A stretch of 64,000 nt of DNA from Phaeosaccion multiseriatum (GCA_965112735.1 OZ218952.1:2542001-2606000); one strand, 5' to 3'; numbered from the stretch's first letter, positions 11,086 to 22,377 are shown. Translations and numbers: made by a program. The notes: generated from the sequence alone by a model not told the origin.

Positions 11086-13400
11086 ATGGAGGCGCCGCGG
11101 CAGCAGCAGAAGCAGCACAAGCAGGGGAAAGTCACGAAAGCACATGGTAGGGGGGGGGGCTATTGGACTGGCGAGCGAAAGCGTACGCTGAGAGAGATTG
11201 TGGCTCGACGTCTTTACGACTTTGGAGAGGTAGCAAGGGAGCTGCAGGAGAGAGATATAGGCCCGGCTGATGCGCCGCCCCTCTCGGCAGACGAGGTCAG
11301 GAAGCTGTACGCGGACCTCGACAAGTCTGTGAAGAAGAAGAAGGCCAAGGCGCCAAAGGCTCCTTCTTCTTCTGTCGGAGATGACTCTGCTCGAGATGGC
11401 CCGGAGCGGCGGCTGCAGGAGCAGGAGCAGGAACAGCAGCAGCAGCGATTGACTGAGCCCGATGCGACTCTTCAAAGCTTCAACGATATTGTCAAGTCTC
11501 AGGAACAACTGGAGGTTGCGTACGAGAAGAATCAGGAGAGGTGAGGCTCCCGTAGTGCTCGTTGTTCTCACTTCGAGCTCAAGTGAAGCAACAAGGGAAT
11601 TGATAAAAAGCAGGGCCAACCCCTCTCTTGTCTCCCTCTCTGTCTTTATGTGTCTCTTCTGTCTTCTCTGTCCTTCTCTCTCTGCTCCCTGCATCCCTCT
11701 CTTTTCTCTATTTCTCTCGCTGTGGTTCGCTCCTCTCGTCCTCTATGATGTGTCGCCTCCCTCCCTTACATTGTCCCCCCCCCTCCCTTCCTTCCTCAGA
11801 GTGTTCTCACGGGTGCTTGATGCCTTGGCCAGCGAGGAGGGAGGCGACAAGGCCGAGCAAAGAGGGTCAGACATGACCGCTGCGCTCCCTCCAGATATCC
11901 GGCTGGCATGGGAGTCCCGGCAGCAGAGGAGGGAAGACGCCGATTTAGCTCGCCAAACGCTAGAAAGCAAGGTACGGCCAGGGGTGGAGGCAAACACTTT
12001 TCCTGGGAGCGTCTGTGAGCTGGGCATTTTTTGCACTACTTCCTTACCCCCTTTGCTCGGCATTGCCAGGTGGCAATCCTAGTCGGTCCACCGGCAGCCC
12101 TTAGCGAGTGTCAGGCTCCTTCACTCTCTTCTTTGTCCCAAACAAGTCTAGACTCAATAGCTGCTTATCCAAGGACCTTATTGAGCTGATGATACCGAAC
12201 TTCTCATCTCTCTCTCTCTCTCTGTGTGTGTGTGTCTATGTACGACAGGCGGAGGAGGAGAGGGTGCTGGAAGACCAAAGAGCGCGACTTAAGTCTCGCT
12301 ACGAGCCGGGCAGTGTCGACGCCGATGGGGTCAACCCCTTGGCTGAAGCGGACAGGAGGGGCGCAGAGGAGAAGGGCGGAGGTTGCCGGCGTCTTATTGG
12401 TGGCAGAGGCGATGAGGGGAGGGAGGAGGAGGGGGAAGAGAACGAGGAGGAGGGGGAGGCAGAAGAAGTAGGCGGAGGGAGCGCGCCCATTCGCCTCAAC
12501 TTCGGTATGAGTGAGGAGCGCTTAGAGGAGCTGTTGAGCCTTGTCGAGGCGGAGGCCAAGGCTGCCACGCGACATGAACAAGGGCAAGACGGAGGTACTA
12601 GCAGCAGCAGCACTAGCAGCACGAGAAGTGAGATGGCACACGTGCTGGACGTGTTGGAGACGGCCAGTCGAGAGGCGGCGAGGGTCAGATCGAGCGCCAC
12701 AAGACAGGCGCTGCTACTGCCAGCAGGGGCTGGGGCGACTGCGGCACCTGCTGCGAGGAGGAGGGGCAAAGCAGGACCCTCGTCGTCGTCTTCGTCAATG
12801 TCGAGTAGCGATAGAAGAGGGGCGGGGGTAGGCGCTTCCTGTGTCGGGGAGGGCTCTGCCTCGTCCGGGAGGCGTTTAGTGGAGAGTCTTCCCTGTGAGC
12901 AGCGGGGGGCGCAGAGGGGTGGTGAGGATGGTGAACAGCAGCAGGAGGAGGAGGAGCAGCAGAAGAAGAGGAGGGATGCCAGAAGTGGCAGCGGTAGGAA
13001 GGGTGACATTTACAGAGTCGATAGTGCAGAGGAGGAGGGGCGGAGGGGGCGGCGAGGCAATGGAGGAGGAGGAGCAGCAGGAGGAGGAGGAGGAGGAGGA
13101 GGAGGAAGAGAAGGAGAGAATGAAGACGACCACTCCAGCAGCTCGGATTCAGACGCAGAGTTTTTCAGGTCGAGAAGGATGGACATGAAAGTGGCCTCCG
13201 CCTCGTCTCCCGCTGCCGCCAGAGGAGGGTCTGCTGCTGCGCTTAGTGCCTCAGGGCCTGCCTCAGGGGAGGCGGAGGCGTGGGGTTCCTTTTCGAGGCA
13301 GCAGCAGCAGCAGAGGAAGGAGGCCGCGAACGCTGCCTCTCGACGGCGCAGGTTCTGTAACAGCGGCGTCGGCCAGCAGCACGAGCACCAGCACGAGTAG
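11086..13400 (+). CDS. Unrecognised nuclear-type protein with possible SANT/Myb-like N-terminus and long acidic/Ser/Gly tail
   Basis: Exons 11086-11540, 11800-11971 and 12249-13400 join in phase to give 592 aa. The ATG at 11086 is chosen because upstream in-frame sequence has only non-ATG codons. Residues ~25-75 (YWTGERKRTLREIVARRLYD, then a second helix ending RKLYADLD) look like a small helical, SANT-like module with aromatic and tryptophan anchors. A coiled, charged region (RRLQEQEQEQQQQRL) follows. A second conserved-looking block is NFGMSEERLEELLSLVEAEA. The last 300 aa are low complexity (Ser, Gly, Glu, Gln) with an acidic-serine patch SSSSDSDAEF typical of casein-kinase-2 sites. I do not recognise the family. 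A role in chromatin or RNA processing is only a guess from composition. Confidence 0.6.
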
Positions 13401-13749
13401 CGAGAGGGAGGTGTAAGTAGATGCCACTGAATCACTAACTAGTCGGCGCCAGGCGAGGTTTCTCTGGCCCCCGATAAGCAGAAGCCAGAGGCGGCCTACG
13501 GCCGAAAGCAAGAAGCCAGGAGCCAGGGGCTGGGACTGCGGCTTCAGAAGCCAGCAGAACAGCACCTCCCCCCCCCCCATTATTATTTTTTTTCTCTCAG
13601 CCTGACAAGCCTGAAAAGAAGAATTTGTGTCGGATCGAGCGTTCGTGTCGGGCCCGCTGGAGCGCGACGGCCAATCGCCGCCGATAATGCAAACAGCATC
13701 GCATAAGCCTCGTGTCCAGAAGATAAAAAATCAAAAAATCGAATAAAAG
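13401..13749. other. Intergenic region with GC-rich fold-back remnant and repeat R2
   Basis: A GC-rich stretch (13441-13560) begins tagtcggcgcc and holds short inverted 'gccagaggcggcc' type motifs. It may be a decayed inverted-repeat element, but no clean ends are seen. It is followed by repeat copy R2. No gene is supported. Confidence 0.45.
13618..13727 (-). repeat. Dispersed repeat R, copy 2 (degenerate)
   Basis: Shares an almost identical core with R1, around tcgtgtcgggcccgctggag and cggccaatcgccgcc. Relative to R1 and R3 it has small indels that shift the minus-strand reading frame, so it looks like a dead copy. It lies directly upstream of the DUF1995 gene (start 13750) and so may be part of its promoter or 5' leader. 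Confidence 0.7.
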
Positions 13750-16126
13750 ATGGTTCAACAGTTGGTCATCCAACAACGACGGACGGCAAAAACAAAACAC
13801 ACCTGCATGATGACAGTCCGGCAGGGCGTAGTAGTGGCAGTAGCTACAGCTGCATTGAATTTTCTCATACTCTGTACCCCTCATTCGGCCTTCGTATCTG
13901 CTCCAGCAGTAGCTGTACGTAGCAGAGCACATGTTTGTAAGAGAAAAACCCCGGTCATGATGGCCGATGGCGAGGTGAGTTCGCGTGATGCTTAGAGGCT
14001 TAGAGAAGATACCTCCCTCTCTCCCTTTGTTGAGCACTATTCTCACTCTCCTCTCTCCTCTCCCCCATCGCAGCTAAACCAGAAGGGAAACCCCAGCCTC
14101 GCCATCGCCTTGCCATTGAGCAGGGACCAGCAGATTGGTCAGGCGCAGAGGGCTGTACAGGCGGCGTTTGAGGACGGCATAACGAGGCAGCTGCTCGTTC
14201 TCAGTCTTCCTCTGACTGGGGCAACAGAGATGGTACGTGTTCAAGTCCAGATCACTGGCTGGCTTTTCGGTCTGGCGTCTTTTTCGGCAGGCTAATCCTT
14301 GATCTTCCCCCCGTGTCCGTTCCCCTCTCTGTGTGTCACATCTGCCCTCAGGATGATTGGCCAGGTGAGGGTGGGGCTTCGGCCTGTCGGTGTAGCTTTA
14401 GTTGCGGCCTCCAAGCATAGGACTCCTCTGCCTCTATACCCGCCCCTTTTTCCTTGCATCCATTCACCATACCCCGTGTGTGTGTGTACCAATGCTGACA
14501 ACGCTCACACAACAGGCGGCGTTGTGCAAATGTACTCGGCCGCAAGCCCTATGGCGAAGAGCATCATGCAGGCCTTACCCACTTGGGCGGCAGACGCAGC
14601 TGCAGATGAGGGAGAAGGAGGAGAACAGACGAAGCCACCACCATCAGGCTCTGGCAAGAGGAAGGTGATTGAGCAGATCATAGACTCTGGGGACAGCGTG
14701 GGCCTCCTGCAGTCCGTGGCTGACGACCCTCGGGACGATGCGTACGCCTTCGTGTTCCCCGCGGTCGAGTCGCTCGAATCCATCCAGCAGGTGTGCGCGT
14801 GTCTTGAGTGTGTTTTGTGTGTGTGCTTGCTTGCTTTCTTGCCTTCGGTGCTGTACTATTGTGCTGCTGCTACAGCTGCTGCTGCATATATACCCTAGGC
14901 CTGGTCTGTCCCCGTTCTACCCAAGGCCTTCCCCCACTGCTCCTGTGCGGCCGATCCAAGGGAGACCAATACAACTACGAAACTGAAAGTACAAACTCTC
15001 CTTTTACATGCTTGGACACACACACATACAGGTGGACGCCTCTGCGAAGTCTAGGCTTGTGGCGCTAATAAATCCCCAGTGGAAGAGTGTGGCCGACTTT
15101 GGGATGTTCGCCAAGGATCCCGCAGAGGTGGGTTGGGTTGAGTGGGCGGGAGGAAGATTCCGCTTAGCTTACTAAAGTGCAGCTCCGTCGATAAAATGTA
15201 GAGGTCTGCGTGTGCTTGCGTGCATACTTGGGGCTCTTTGACACCCACACACACTCACAGGCGCTGCATCCCCACTCTTGCTCCTCGCGTCCAGCGGCTG
15301 CTCCGCCCCGCTCCCCCTCCACCCCTGCCCCGGTCCCGGCTGAAACCTGACACCAGCTACCCCAACTCGCCCCGCGTACTCTGCCCTCTCCCCCCCCCCC
15401 CCCCCCCGCTATGCTCTACACCTATCCCCCGCTCCGTCCGTCCTGTCTGCTATACCCTTGTTTGTCTACATGTGTTGCAGAAGTACCTGGCCCCCTACGC
15501 TCCCGTGTATCACCTCCAGTCCTACATCTTCAAAGGCCTGACGTGCAGACTCCTCAGGGCTTACCCCAACCCGTGGCAGGTCTGTCGGTAGCGACGAGTC
15601 ACGTCCTTGTAGCGTTATCCTTACTCTTATCCTCACGTACCGTACATACTCTTTACGCTCACCCTTTACCGCCGTTCCCGTTCCTATTCCTCTTCACCGT
15701 CTTCAATCAATCACCCGTAGAAGAGTCTCTTTTGTGGCCTTGCTGTACTTCCTCCCGTCTCCCGCGCGTAGCGTTGTTCAAGATTGAAGAGGAGATTGAA
15801 GAGGGGCTGTTGCTGTTGCTGCTGTTGCTGCTACCGGGGTGTCAGTCCCGCTCACCCCTGACAACGCGCTGCTCACGTTTTAACCATGCCCCCCCCCCCC
15901 TCTAACCTCTGCACTGCTGTGGCTATATCACCAACTGCTCCACCTCCTACACCGAAAGCTGTTCAAGGTAGACGAGACAATGGGCAGCCGCGAGTTCGTA
16001 ACCTCGTGGGAGGAGCGACCCTCCACCGCCGAGCTCGAGAGCGCGCTCTTCTCGGCCTACGGGGAGCCGAGCACCCGAGACAGGATAGATACGGCCGTGC
16101 GCCTCATCAAGGAGTCGGGCATGTAG
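13750..16126 (+). CDS. Plastid-targeted DUF1995-family protein
   Basis: Seven exons: 13750-13974, 14074-14232, 14352-14364, 14516-14790, 15032-15127, 15481-15579, 15959-16126, giving 344 aa. The N-terminus has a hydrophobic signal segment (GVVVAVATAALNFLILC) followed by the SAFVSAP motif, the heterokont bipartite plastid-import signature with a central Phe. The DUF1995 hallmarks are in order: a 'gltrqL'-like block (FEDGITRQLLVLSLPL), the DDWPGG motif, ALINPQW, and the C-terminal region after LLRAYPNPW. DUF1995 proteins are plastid proteins of plants and algae without a settled biochemical role. The DDWPG codons lie on a 13-nt micro-exon (14352-14364). The last acceptor (tacaccgaaag) is the least certain junction. 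Confidence 0.85.
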
Positions 16127-16571
16127 TCAGCCGCTGGAACGGCTGTCACGGCACGTCAGTTATTTTCCCACGGTGTGTGTGTAGCGGTGCGGTGCGGTGC
16201 GGGTGCGACGGGCGTAGGGTGGGGTGGGCTGAGTTGGTGCGCTCGATGCAGTGAATCACACGCCGTCCCGTCAGAGTCAATCGTTCTCTCAATTCGCCGT
16301 GGCCAGGCATACATACATTGCCTGATGAAGGAGCCAGTCAGTAAGTCAGTAATAGGGGACGAAAAGTCCCTAAAGCTTACAATATGTGGACTCGATGATG
16401 ATATTATAAATAACAAACAATGGGTTGTATCGCGAGTGATGGCTCGTCATGAGAGCCGCTACCTTATGCCGAGGCTGTGCCCAGGAGCTTTCAGATTCTG
16501 TCCCAAAAGCCCAAGGCCGTTGTTTGGAGTCTCCTTCGCCTCGACAACGGATCAATCCGATGGGAAACAGA

Positions 16572-16645
<74 letters not shown>

Positions 16646-17074
16646 ATCACCCCCTGCTTCTACAAGGGACAAGGGACACACAAGTACATCATGCTTTGAA
16701 GTACATGGCATCGCTCACCCTCCATAGCCCCCCCCCCCTCCCTCCCCCCCTCTCCCCCCGTCTGCTGTTCTCTGTTCCAAACAGAGAACAAGCGTTTGTA
16801 GAAGAAGAACAAAGGGAAACATACATACACACACATTAACACACATGCATACACTCACTCACACACACACACACACACACACAATTGGCGAGATGTCCCG
16901 TCCCGCCCAGCAGCAGCTGATTGCCTTCAGGGGGGGGGTGGAATCCATCCATCACGAGCTTGCTGCAGAGCGGAACGACCCGACTCACACATTCACACCA
17001 TTCACCATCCTCACCCCAGCAGCCCCCCTGGGTGCTTCACTGGGCTTGAGCATTCCGTATGCTTGTCTATTCCG
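16127..17074. other. Convergent 3' intergenic region with CTG array
   Basis: Lies between the stop of the DUF1995 gene (+) and the stop of the PARP16-like gene (-), so it should hold both 3' UTRs. It contains 24 CTG repeats (16573-16644), a C-rich run and a (CA)n run at 16857-16883. No gene is supported. Confidence 0.6.
16573..16644 (+). repeat. (CTG)24 array
   Basis: 24 uninterrupted CTG triplets, about 450 bp downstream of the DUF1995 stop codon and 430 bp downstream of the PARP16-like stop on the other strand. If the DUF1995 3' UTR reaches it, the RNA carries CUG repeats. If the opposite UTR does, it carries CAG. Confidence 0.95.
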
Positions 17075-18274
17075 TCACATGGAGGAGCCTGTCCATACGT
17101 ACACGCCGATGGCCACAATGAGCGCGAAGAGGATGAAGGTGTCTTGTATGTGCTTGTGTGCAAGCTCAGCGTGTCGCTGCCCTGCCACGCCCACATCATC
17201 CACACCCTCACCCCCACCCTCACCTCCATCCACCACCCCATCAGGCCCCGGGGCTGCACCCCCAGCGCCAGCGCCAGCACCGGCACCGGCAGCAGCACCA
17301 GCCCCAGCACCACCTCCCACACCCCCACCAACACCCCCACCAACACGGCCACCAACACGGCCACCAGAAGCAGCTGCAGCAGAAGCTCCCACGTGCCGCC
17401 GCGGGGGCTGTCCCGATGAGTCTCCCCGGGCGGTGTCTGCTCCGGCTGCTGGTCTGGCTGCCGCTTGAGCTCCTTCTACTCCTGCTTGTTCTCCTTCCAC
17501 TCCCACCGACCGACCCTGTGATCGCCCCACTGGCCTTCCCCCCGCTGCCGTTACAGTTTCCGGAGTCGGGCCGTTGGCCGAGGCTGCAGGGAGAGGGAGG
17601 CCAGTGCTGGTTCGCTTGCGACTCTCCGCATGTGTGTGTGTGGGGTGGTAGAAGAGAAGCACACTCTGCACCTGCACGTGGCGCTCGTCCTCCACCACGT
17701 AATAGTCCCCGGCCGCCGAGCCATCCGTACCAGAGGCAGCAGCAGCCCCAGCAGCAGTAGCAGCAGCACCACCACCACCACCACCACCACCACCACCACC
17801 ACTGTCCCTGGCCGCGGAGGTAGCGCCATCGCTGACGCTCTTACGCACCGTCTGCCTGCCACTGTTGGCGTCCAGCCGATGCCCGCAGTCGAGGACCCTG
17901 ACCTTGAGCAGCATTTGATACTGCAACACGCCCGAGTCGTCTGTAAAGATGCTGCCCTTCCACCCTTTCCCGTCGCCCCTCTTGGCAAAGCCCAGGGCTG
18001 TGGATGCGTCTCCGGAGAGGTAGATGCCGTCTCCGAAGGCGGCTCCGGTGGCTTGCTGCCTGCTTCCACTCATGTTCCGCAGTCCTACACCACCGGCAAT
18101 GGCAAGGAGGAAAGGGAGAGAGGGAGGGAAGGAGGGAAGGGAGAGAGGTTAAGCATTCGCCCTGCTTCAGACATCCGCCTCTCGGTCCCCCTCATGAGGG
18201 CAGCAGCGGGGCCAAAGGGACAGACAGGGCGAGAGATGCAAGCGTAAAGACAGGAGAGAAAGAAAGAAAGAAAA

Positions 18275-18330
<56 letters not shown>

Positions 18331-18812
18331 CAGAAAGAAAGAAAGAAAGAAAGAAAGAAAAGGAGAGAGACAAAAAAAAGGACAAAGACAGAGAGACATC
18401 AACAGAGACAGATACAAATGTCGCCACCCACGCACTCATCCCTCACTCACCGTGGTGGGCAATGTTGTGTATGTTAGTGCTGCTGGTCCCGTGATAGGCT
18501 ACGCAAGCCCCGTGCTCCTCTGCCAGTCGCTCGAAGCCCGGATCCGGCGGCCTCTCCACACCCAACTCCGCCACAGGCTGATCCAAGAGCTCTTGGGGGG
18601 GTCTGAGAGCACCCAACTTGGCCGTGTCCAGTTGAGTGGATAGACGGGTAAAGAGGAAATGCAGCACAGATAGAGAGGCTGGAGAGAGAGCGGCCCTTCC
18701 CTTGCTGCCACTGGCTCCCCCCCTTCGCCTCGCCCTATCCTCTTCTGCAGCACCCTCGTCACCCCCTTCCGCTTCTCCTCCTCCACATTGGCAGCATTTG
18801 TAAGCGTGGCCC

Positions 18813-18866
<54 letters not shown>

Positions 18867-20218
18867 GCTCCTTCTGCCCTCTCCTCCTTCGTCGCGCTGC
18901 TATCACCATCCTTATGCCCCGTCCCGCCACCAATACTACAGCTGCTGCTGTCGCTATCCGCTAGAGCCTCTGCAGCGGCCAATTCCCCTCCCCCCTCTGC
19001 TGCCTTCTTCCCCCCCCCGCACCCCAAGCACCCCCTCCCGTTCGGTGCCACGTCATCCCGGAACAAGTCCTGAAGAGGAGGAATGTCGTCAATCGCCCCA
19101 AGGAGCCCCGCATAATCGCTGCTTTTCACACCCAATTGCCATTGTGCCGGAAACGGACTCGCCACGGTATCTCGTCGATAACTCGCAAGTGCCATGTGAA
19201 AGCAAGTTAACGCCACATCACAGCCAACGGGGTTTCTCGCCAGGAGGTCAAAGAGGGAGTCGTCGAGCCTCCGCTGGAGAGTCAGCCCCCCGAGCAGCAC
19301 CCCCGCCCGCTCCCGGAGCTTTCGCGCCGCCTTGACCACGATGAGCACTTGCATCATCACGGAGGACTTGAGGTAAAGGGAAGGAGCCGAGTCCGAAGGA
19401 CAGGTGCGTGGGGGGTAGGGGGTGGTTCGAGGTGGTTCATGGCGGTGTGGTGAGGGCATAAACAGTGCAGGCAGGCAGGCAGGCAGGTGGGCAGGTAGGC
19501 AGGAAGGCAGCAGCAGGCAGGCAGGCAGGTCAGGCAGAGAGACAGGCAGGTAGGCAGGCAGGTAGGCAGATAGGCAGGTAGGTAGACAGGCGTATGGGCA
19601 GGTAGATGGGCAGGCAGATGGGCAGGCAGATGGTGCGGGGGCGGACAGAGAGGCCACAGAACGAATTCATCCCCTTACCTTGGTCAGGGGGACCATGCGG
19701 GCGTTGGCCTCTTGTACGGCAGGACATAGCCAGTCCTCCGCCTCACAGAAGCAAAAGGGAGGCTCGGCCATGGAAGCGGGGAAGAACATGTACACACAGC
19801 CCATCGAGCTCCTTCCGATGAGCTGTAGCGCTCCCTCGTCTGTCGTCTCCTCCGCCATTGTTGCCTCATCACAGTTCCCCAGGCTGGTGTTGCTGTTGCT
19901 GTACTCCGAGGCGCCAATGCGCATGGGAGCTTGGAGAAATATGCTGAGGATCCGATCGTCCTGCTCGGCAACGGGGGGGTACACACAGCAGCAATGCGTT
20001 TGGCATTTACAGTCAGTGGGGAGGAAGGAGGAGATGGAAGGGGAGGGGGAGGAGAGATGAATCATCCTCGAGCTCACCTCATCCCAGTGCAAATGGTGGA
20101 CTGTGGGATCCTTCTTCTCAATGTTCTCTCGGGAAACAAGCTCCTCCACCTCCTTGAACAGAAGCGCGTCGCTGTCCTTCTCTGCTGCCAGGGCACCTGG
20201 TGCTGTCGTATTGATCAT
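17075..20218 (-). CDS. PARP16: PARP16-like mono-ADP-ribosyltransferase, tail-anchored
   Basis: Exons from the start: 20218-20078, 19960-19679, 19366-18451, 18084-17075, phases consistent, 782 aa. PARP16 is an ER tail-anchored mono-ADP-ribosyltransferase using NAD+. Family marks: the N-terminal helical segment (FHMALASYRRDTVASPFPAQ), AYHGTSSTNIHNIAHHGLRN with the NAD-binding His, GDGIYLSGDAS with the second-position Tyr, and DYYVVEDERHVQVQSVLLFY as the last catalytic strand. The triad reads H-Y-Y as in PARP16 rather than H-Y-E, so mono-transfer is expected. A C-terminal hydrophobic segment (TFILFALIVAIGVYVWTG) fits a tail anchor. The protein is more than twice the human length because of low-complexity inserts, including ~18 Gln coded purely by CAA (plus-strand TTG, 18814-18866) and Gly/Ala runs. 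An extra N-terminal ~140-aa domain is not identified. It is divergent with DENR. Confidence 0.8.
18248..18370 (+). repeat. Intronic (GAAA)n array
   Basis: About 25 gaaa tetramers with a few gaca interruptions, in the intron of the PARP16-like gene between 18085 and 18450. On the coding (minus) strand it is a TTTC polypyrimidine tract. Confidence 0.9.
19468..19632 (+). repeat. Intronic (GGCA)n/(GGTA) array
   Basis: Tetrameric ggca units with ggta and gata variants in the PARP16-like intron between exons 2 and 3. On the coding strand it reads tgcc/tacc. Confidence 0.85.
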
Positions 20219-20468
20219 CCTTATCGATGTGCCTTTCTCGAGGTAGCGCCCAGCAACGACTCAAGCAATATCAGGAAGGAGTCGACATGACTCTTCTCCA
20301 CACTCTAAGGCCTCACAACGCTTTGAAGGCTCCCCTCTAAAAGAGAGCGGAGAGTTGCTTTTGGCAATTGCTTTTGGTGGAATGGGGAGAAGTGAATTGT
20401 TTAGGGTTGGGCCGACACCCCCTTGGGGGGGGGCGAAAGAGCAGCAAGAGACAAAGAGAAAAAAAGAA
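20219..20468. promoter_or_regulatory. Divergent promoter region PARP16-like / DENR
   Basis: Only 250 bp separate the two start codons on opposite strands, so both promoters and both 5' UTRs lie here. No TATA box is evident. Two short gagag/ctctt tracts are present. Confidence 0.5.
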
Positions 20469-21398
20469 ATGGCAGAGTTCGAGGGAGCTGCTGCGGCTGG
20501 GTTGGTCAACGATGACGTAGAGAGGGAGGAGCAGCAGCCAGAGGAGGAGGAGGAAGAGGAGGAGGAGGGGGAGGAGGAGGAAGAGGGAGAGGCCGAGGTC
20601 GACTACCCATTGAAAGTCATCTACTGTGGAGGTGAGTTTGGTGGAGGTTCTCGGCACAATGCATGCTCTGACGAGCTGATGACGCGCACTCAGGGCGTGC
20701 TTAACTGTGAGCAGCAGCAGCTATTCTTAACCACCCTTCTCGGTGATAATACCCTTTCCATCCCTCTCCCTTTCTCGGCCCCTTGTACCTCGCCCCCACG
20801 GCCCTCCCCGCTGCACAACATGACAGTATGCGGTCTTCCACCAGAGTATTGCTCTTACGGCTCCTCCGAGGCAGAGTGCAAGGCTTGGGCAGAGGCCAAT
20901 TGCCCCGATGAATTGAAGGCTTTAGAGGATAGGTTAGCGGCAGTCAGCGTGAGCAGCGGCGGCGGTGGCAAAAAAGGCAGCAAAAGCAAAGGAACGGGGG
21001 GTGACACAGCGGGCGCGGATGGTGAGGGGGAGGAGGAGGAGGGAGACGGAGGAGGAGACGAGGACAAGAAGGAGAGAAAGAAGAAGAAAAAGAAGAGCTC
21101 AAAGGAAAAGAAGAGCTCCTCTGGAGAGGTGAAGGGCGAGACGAGGGTGTGGATCGCGCGCGTGAACCGCAATAAGAGAAAATACGTGACGGTGGTGGGC
21201 GGCATGGATACCGTACCTGGCGTTAAGCTCAAAGACGCCGCCAAGGCCATGGGGAAGCACTTTGCTTGCGGTGCGAGCGTCAACAAGGGCGCCACTGCGG
21301 AGGAGATTATCATTCAGGGCGATGTCGTCATGGACCTGCCGGATTGGCTGGCGGCGACATTTAATGTGGGGGCCGATAAGATTTTCCTCCAGAGCTGA
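20469..21398 (+). CDS. DENR: DENR, density-regulated translation re-initiation factor (SUI1 domain)
   Basis: Exons 20469-20631 and 20827-21398 join in phase 1, giving 244 aa. DENR partners MCT-1 to recycle 40S subunits and re-initiate translation in the cytoplasm. Marks in order: an acidic Glu tract, then the zinc-binding-like Cys block (PLKVIYCGVCGLPPEYCSYG). A Lys/Ser-rich linker (KKERKKKKKKSS) follows, then the SUI1 fold (TRVWIARVNRNKRKYVTVV, FACGASVNKGA, EEIIIQGDVV). The length is slightly above the animal protein (~200 aa) because of the polyE and linker runs. The ATG at 20469 is the first in a context free of in-frame upstream ATGs close by. It shares the divergent promoter with the PARP16-like gene. 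Confidence 0.93.
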   Translation: MAEFEGAAAAGLVNDDVEREEQQPEEEEEEEEEGEEEEEGEAEVDYPLKVIYCGGEFGGGSRHNACSDELMTRTQGVLNCEQQQLFLTTLLGDNTLSIPLPFSAPCTSPPRPSPLHNMTVCGLPPEYCSYGSSEAECKAWAEANCPDELKALEDRLAAVSVSSGGGGKKGSKSKGTGGDTAGADGEGEEEEGDGGGDEDKKERKKKKKKSSKEKKSSSGEVKGETRVWIARVNRNKRKYVTVVGGMDTVPGVKLKDAAKAMGKHFACGASVNKGATAEEIIIQGDVVMDLPDWLAATFNVGADKIFLQS

Positions 21399-22377
21399 GC
21401 AGCACATCTGCTACCTGTGTCTGCCTGTCTGGCAACGCAGACCCTTGAACTCGTCAAGTCTTGCCGGGTGGGGATGGAGGTGGTGCTGGTGGGGCATATG
21501 CTCTTCGTATTGTACTACGTACTCATTACCAGATGTTGCATTTTGCCTTTCGGTAGGTAGGTGCTTGTTGATTTCCCTGTCCGGAGCGAGGGAAGAAGAG
21601 AACAACATGTTGGGGCAAGACTGGCTGGGCTGGACTGGCTGTGTATTCTACGTGCAAGACGAATTCGAGGAGGAGGAGGAGGATGATGATGTTGATGCTT
21701 GTGCAGCAGCAGAAAGGGAGGAGGAGGAGGAGGAGGAGGAGGACGAGGAGGAGGACGAGGACGAGGACGACCCCAGCACAACAAGGAGGGTACACATACT
21801 TACGAGCCTCATTAACCCCCCCACCAAGCCCAACTATCTCTCTCTCTCTCCCTCTCTCTCTCGGTGTATTGGAGGCCGCAGATTTGAGGCAGGCGGGTAT
21901 CCGCGTGTTGAGGCGCACCCCTCTTCCGCAAAGGCTGACTCATTGGTGGCAATTAATAGACCGATTTTTGATAAGCAGTACGTGCTCTGCCCTGTCTGCT
22001 CCTCATCACCAGCAGTAAGAGACTGAAGCACAAGTCATCAGTCCTACTTGTAAAGGACTGACACACACACGTCATCATTCCTACTTGAAGGCATGAGATG
22101 AACGGTCTTCACCAGCCATCAATCAATGAATCAATCAATGACTCGACGCGTGTGTGCACGTGTTGAGTCTTCAGTGTCCGTCACCAGCCCTATACACGAG
22201 ACACAAGAGGAGGGAGGGGGAGGTGAGGGGGGGGGGGGGGGGTGAGCGGGGGTGAGGGGTTACGAAACTGCCAGAGGAGCGAAACGACAGGGGAGGGGGG
22301 GGGGGGGTCAGGGGGGGGGAAGCCCCTTCACCACGAGCCCTCGCCTCCCTCCCTCCCTTCCTGCCTGCCTCTCGCTT
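21399..22377. other. Convergent 3' region between DENR and the TBC gene
   Basis: Contains a GA-rich stretch (about 21664-21775) that translates as a polyE run in one frame. No flanking exon structure supports it as coding. Also seen are pyrimidine runs, tgaatcaatcaatg repeats (about 22120-22145) and G runs. Probably 3' UTRs of both genes. Confidence 0.5.

Noticed and set aside
12299-13009. 236-codon minus-strand ORF
   Set aside because: Antisense shadow of the Ser/Glu-rich exon at 12249-13400, which is joined in phase to upstream exons.
16573-16644. PolyL/polyA/polyC coding exon
   Set aside because: The CTG array lies downstream of a clear stop codon and is open in several frames simply because it is a triplet repeat.
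21641-22018. Glu/Asp-rich plus-strand ORF after DENR
   Set aside because: Only a GA-rich low-complexity stretch in a convergent 3' region, with no paired splice sites or start context.
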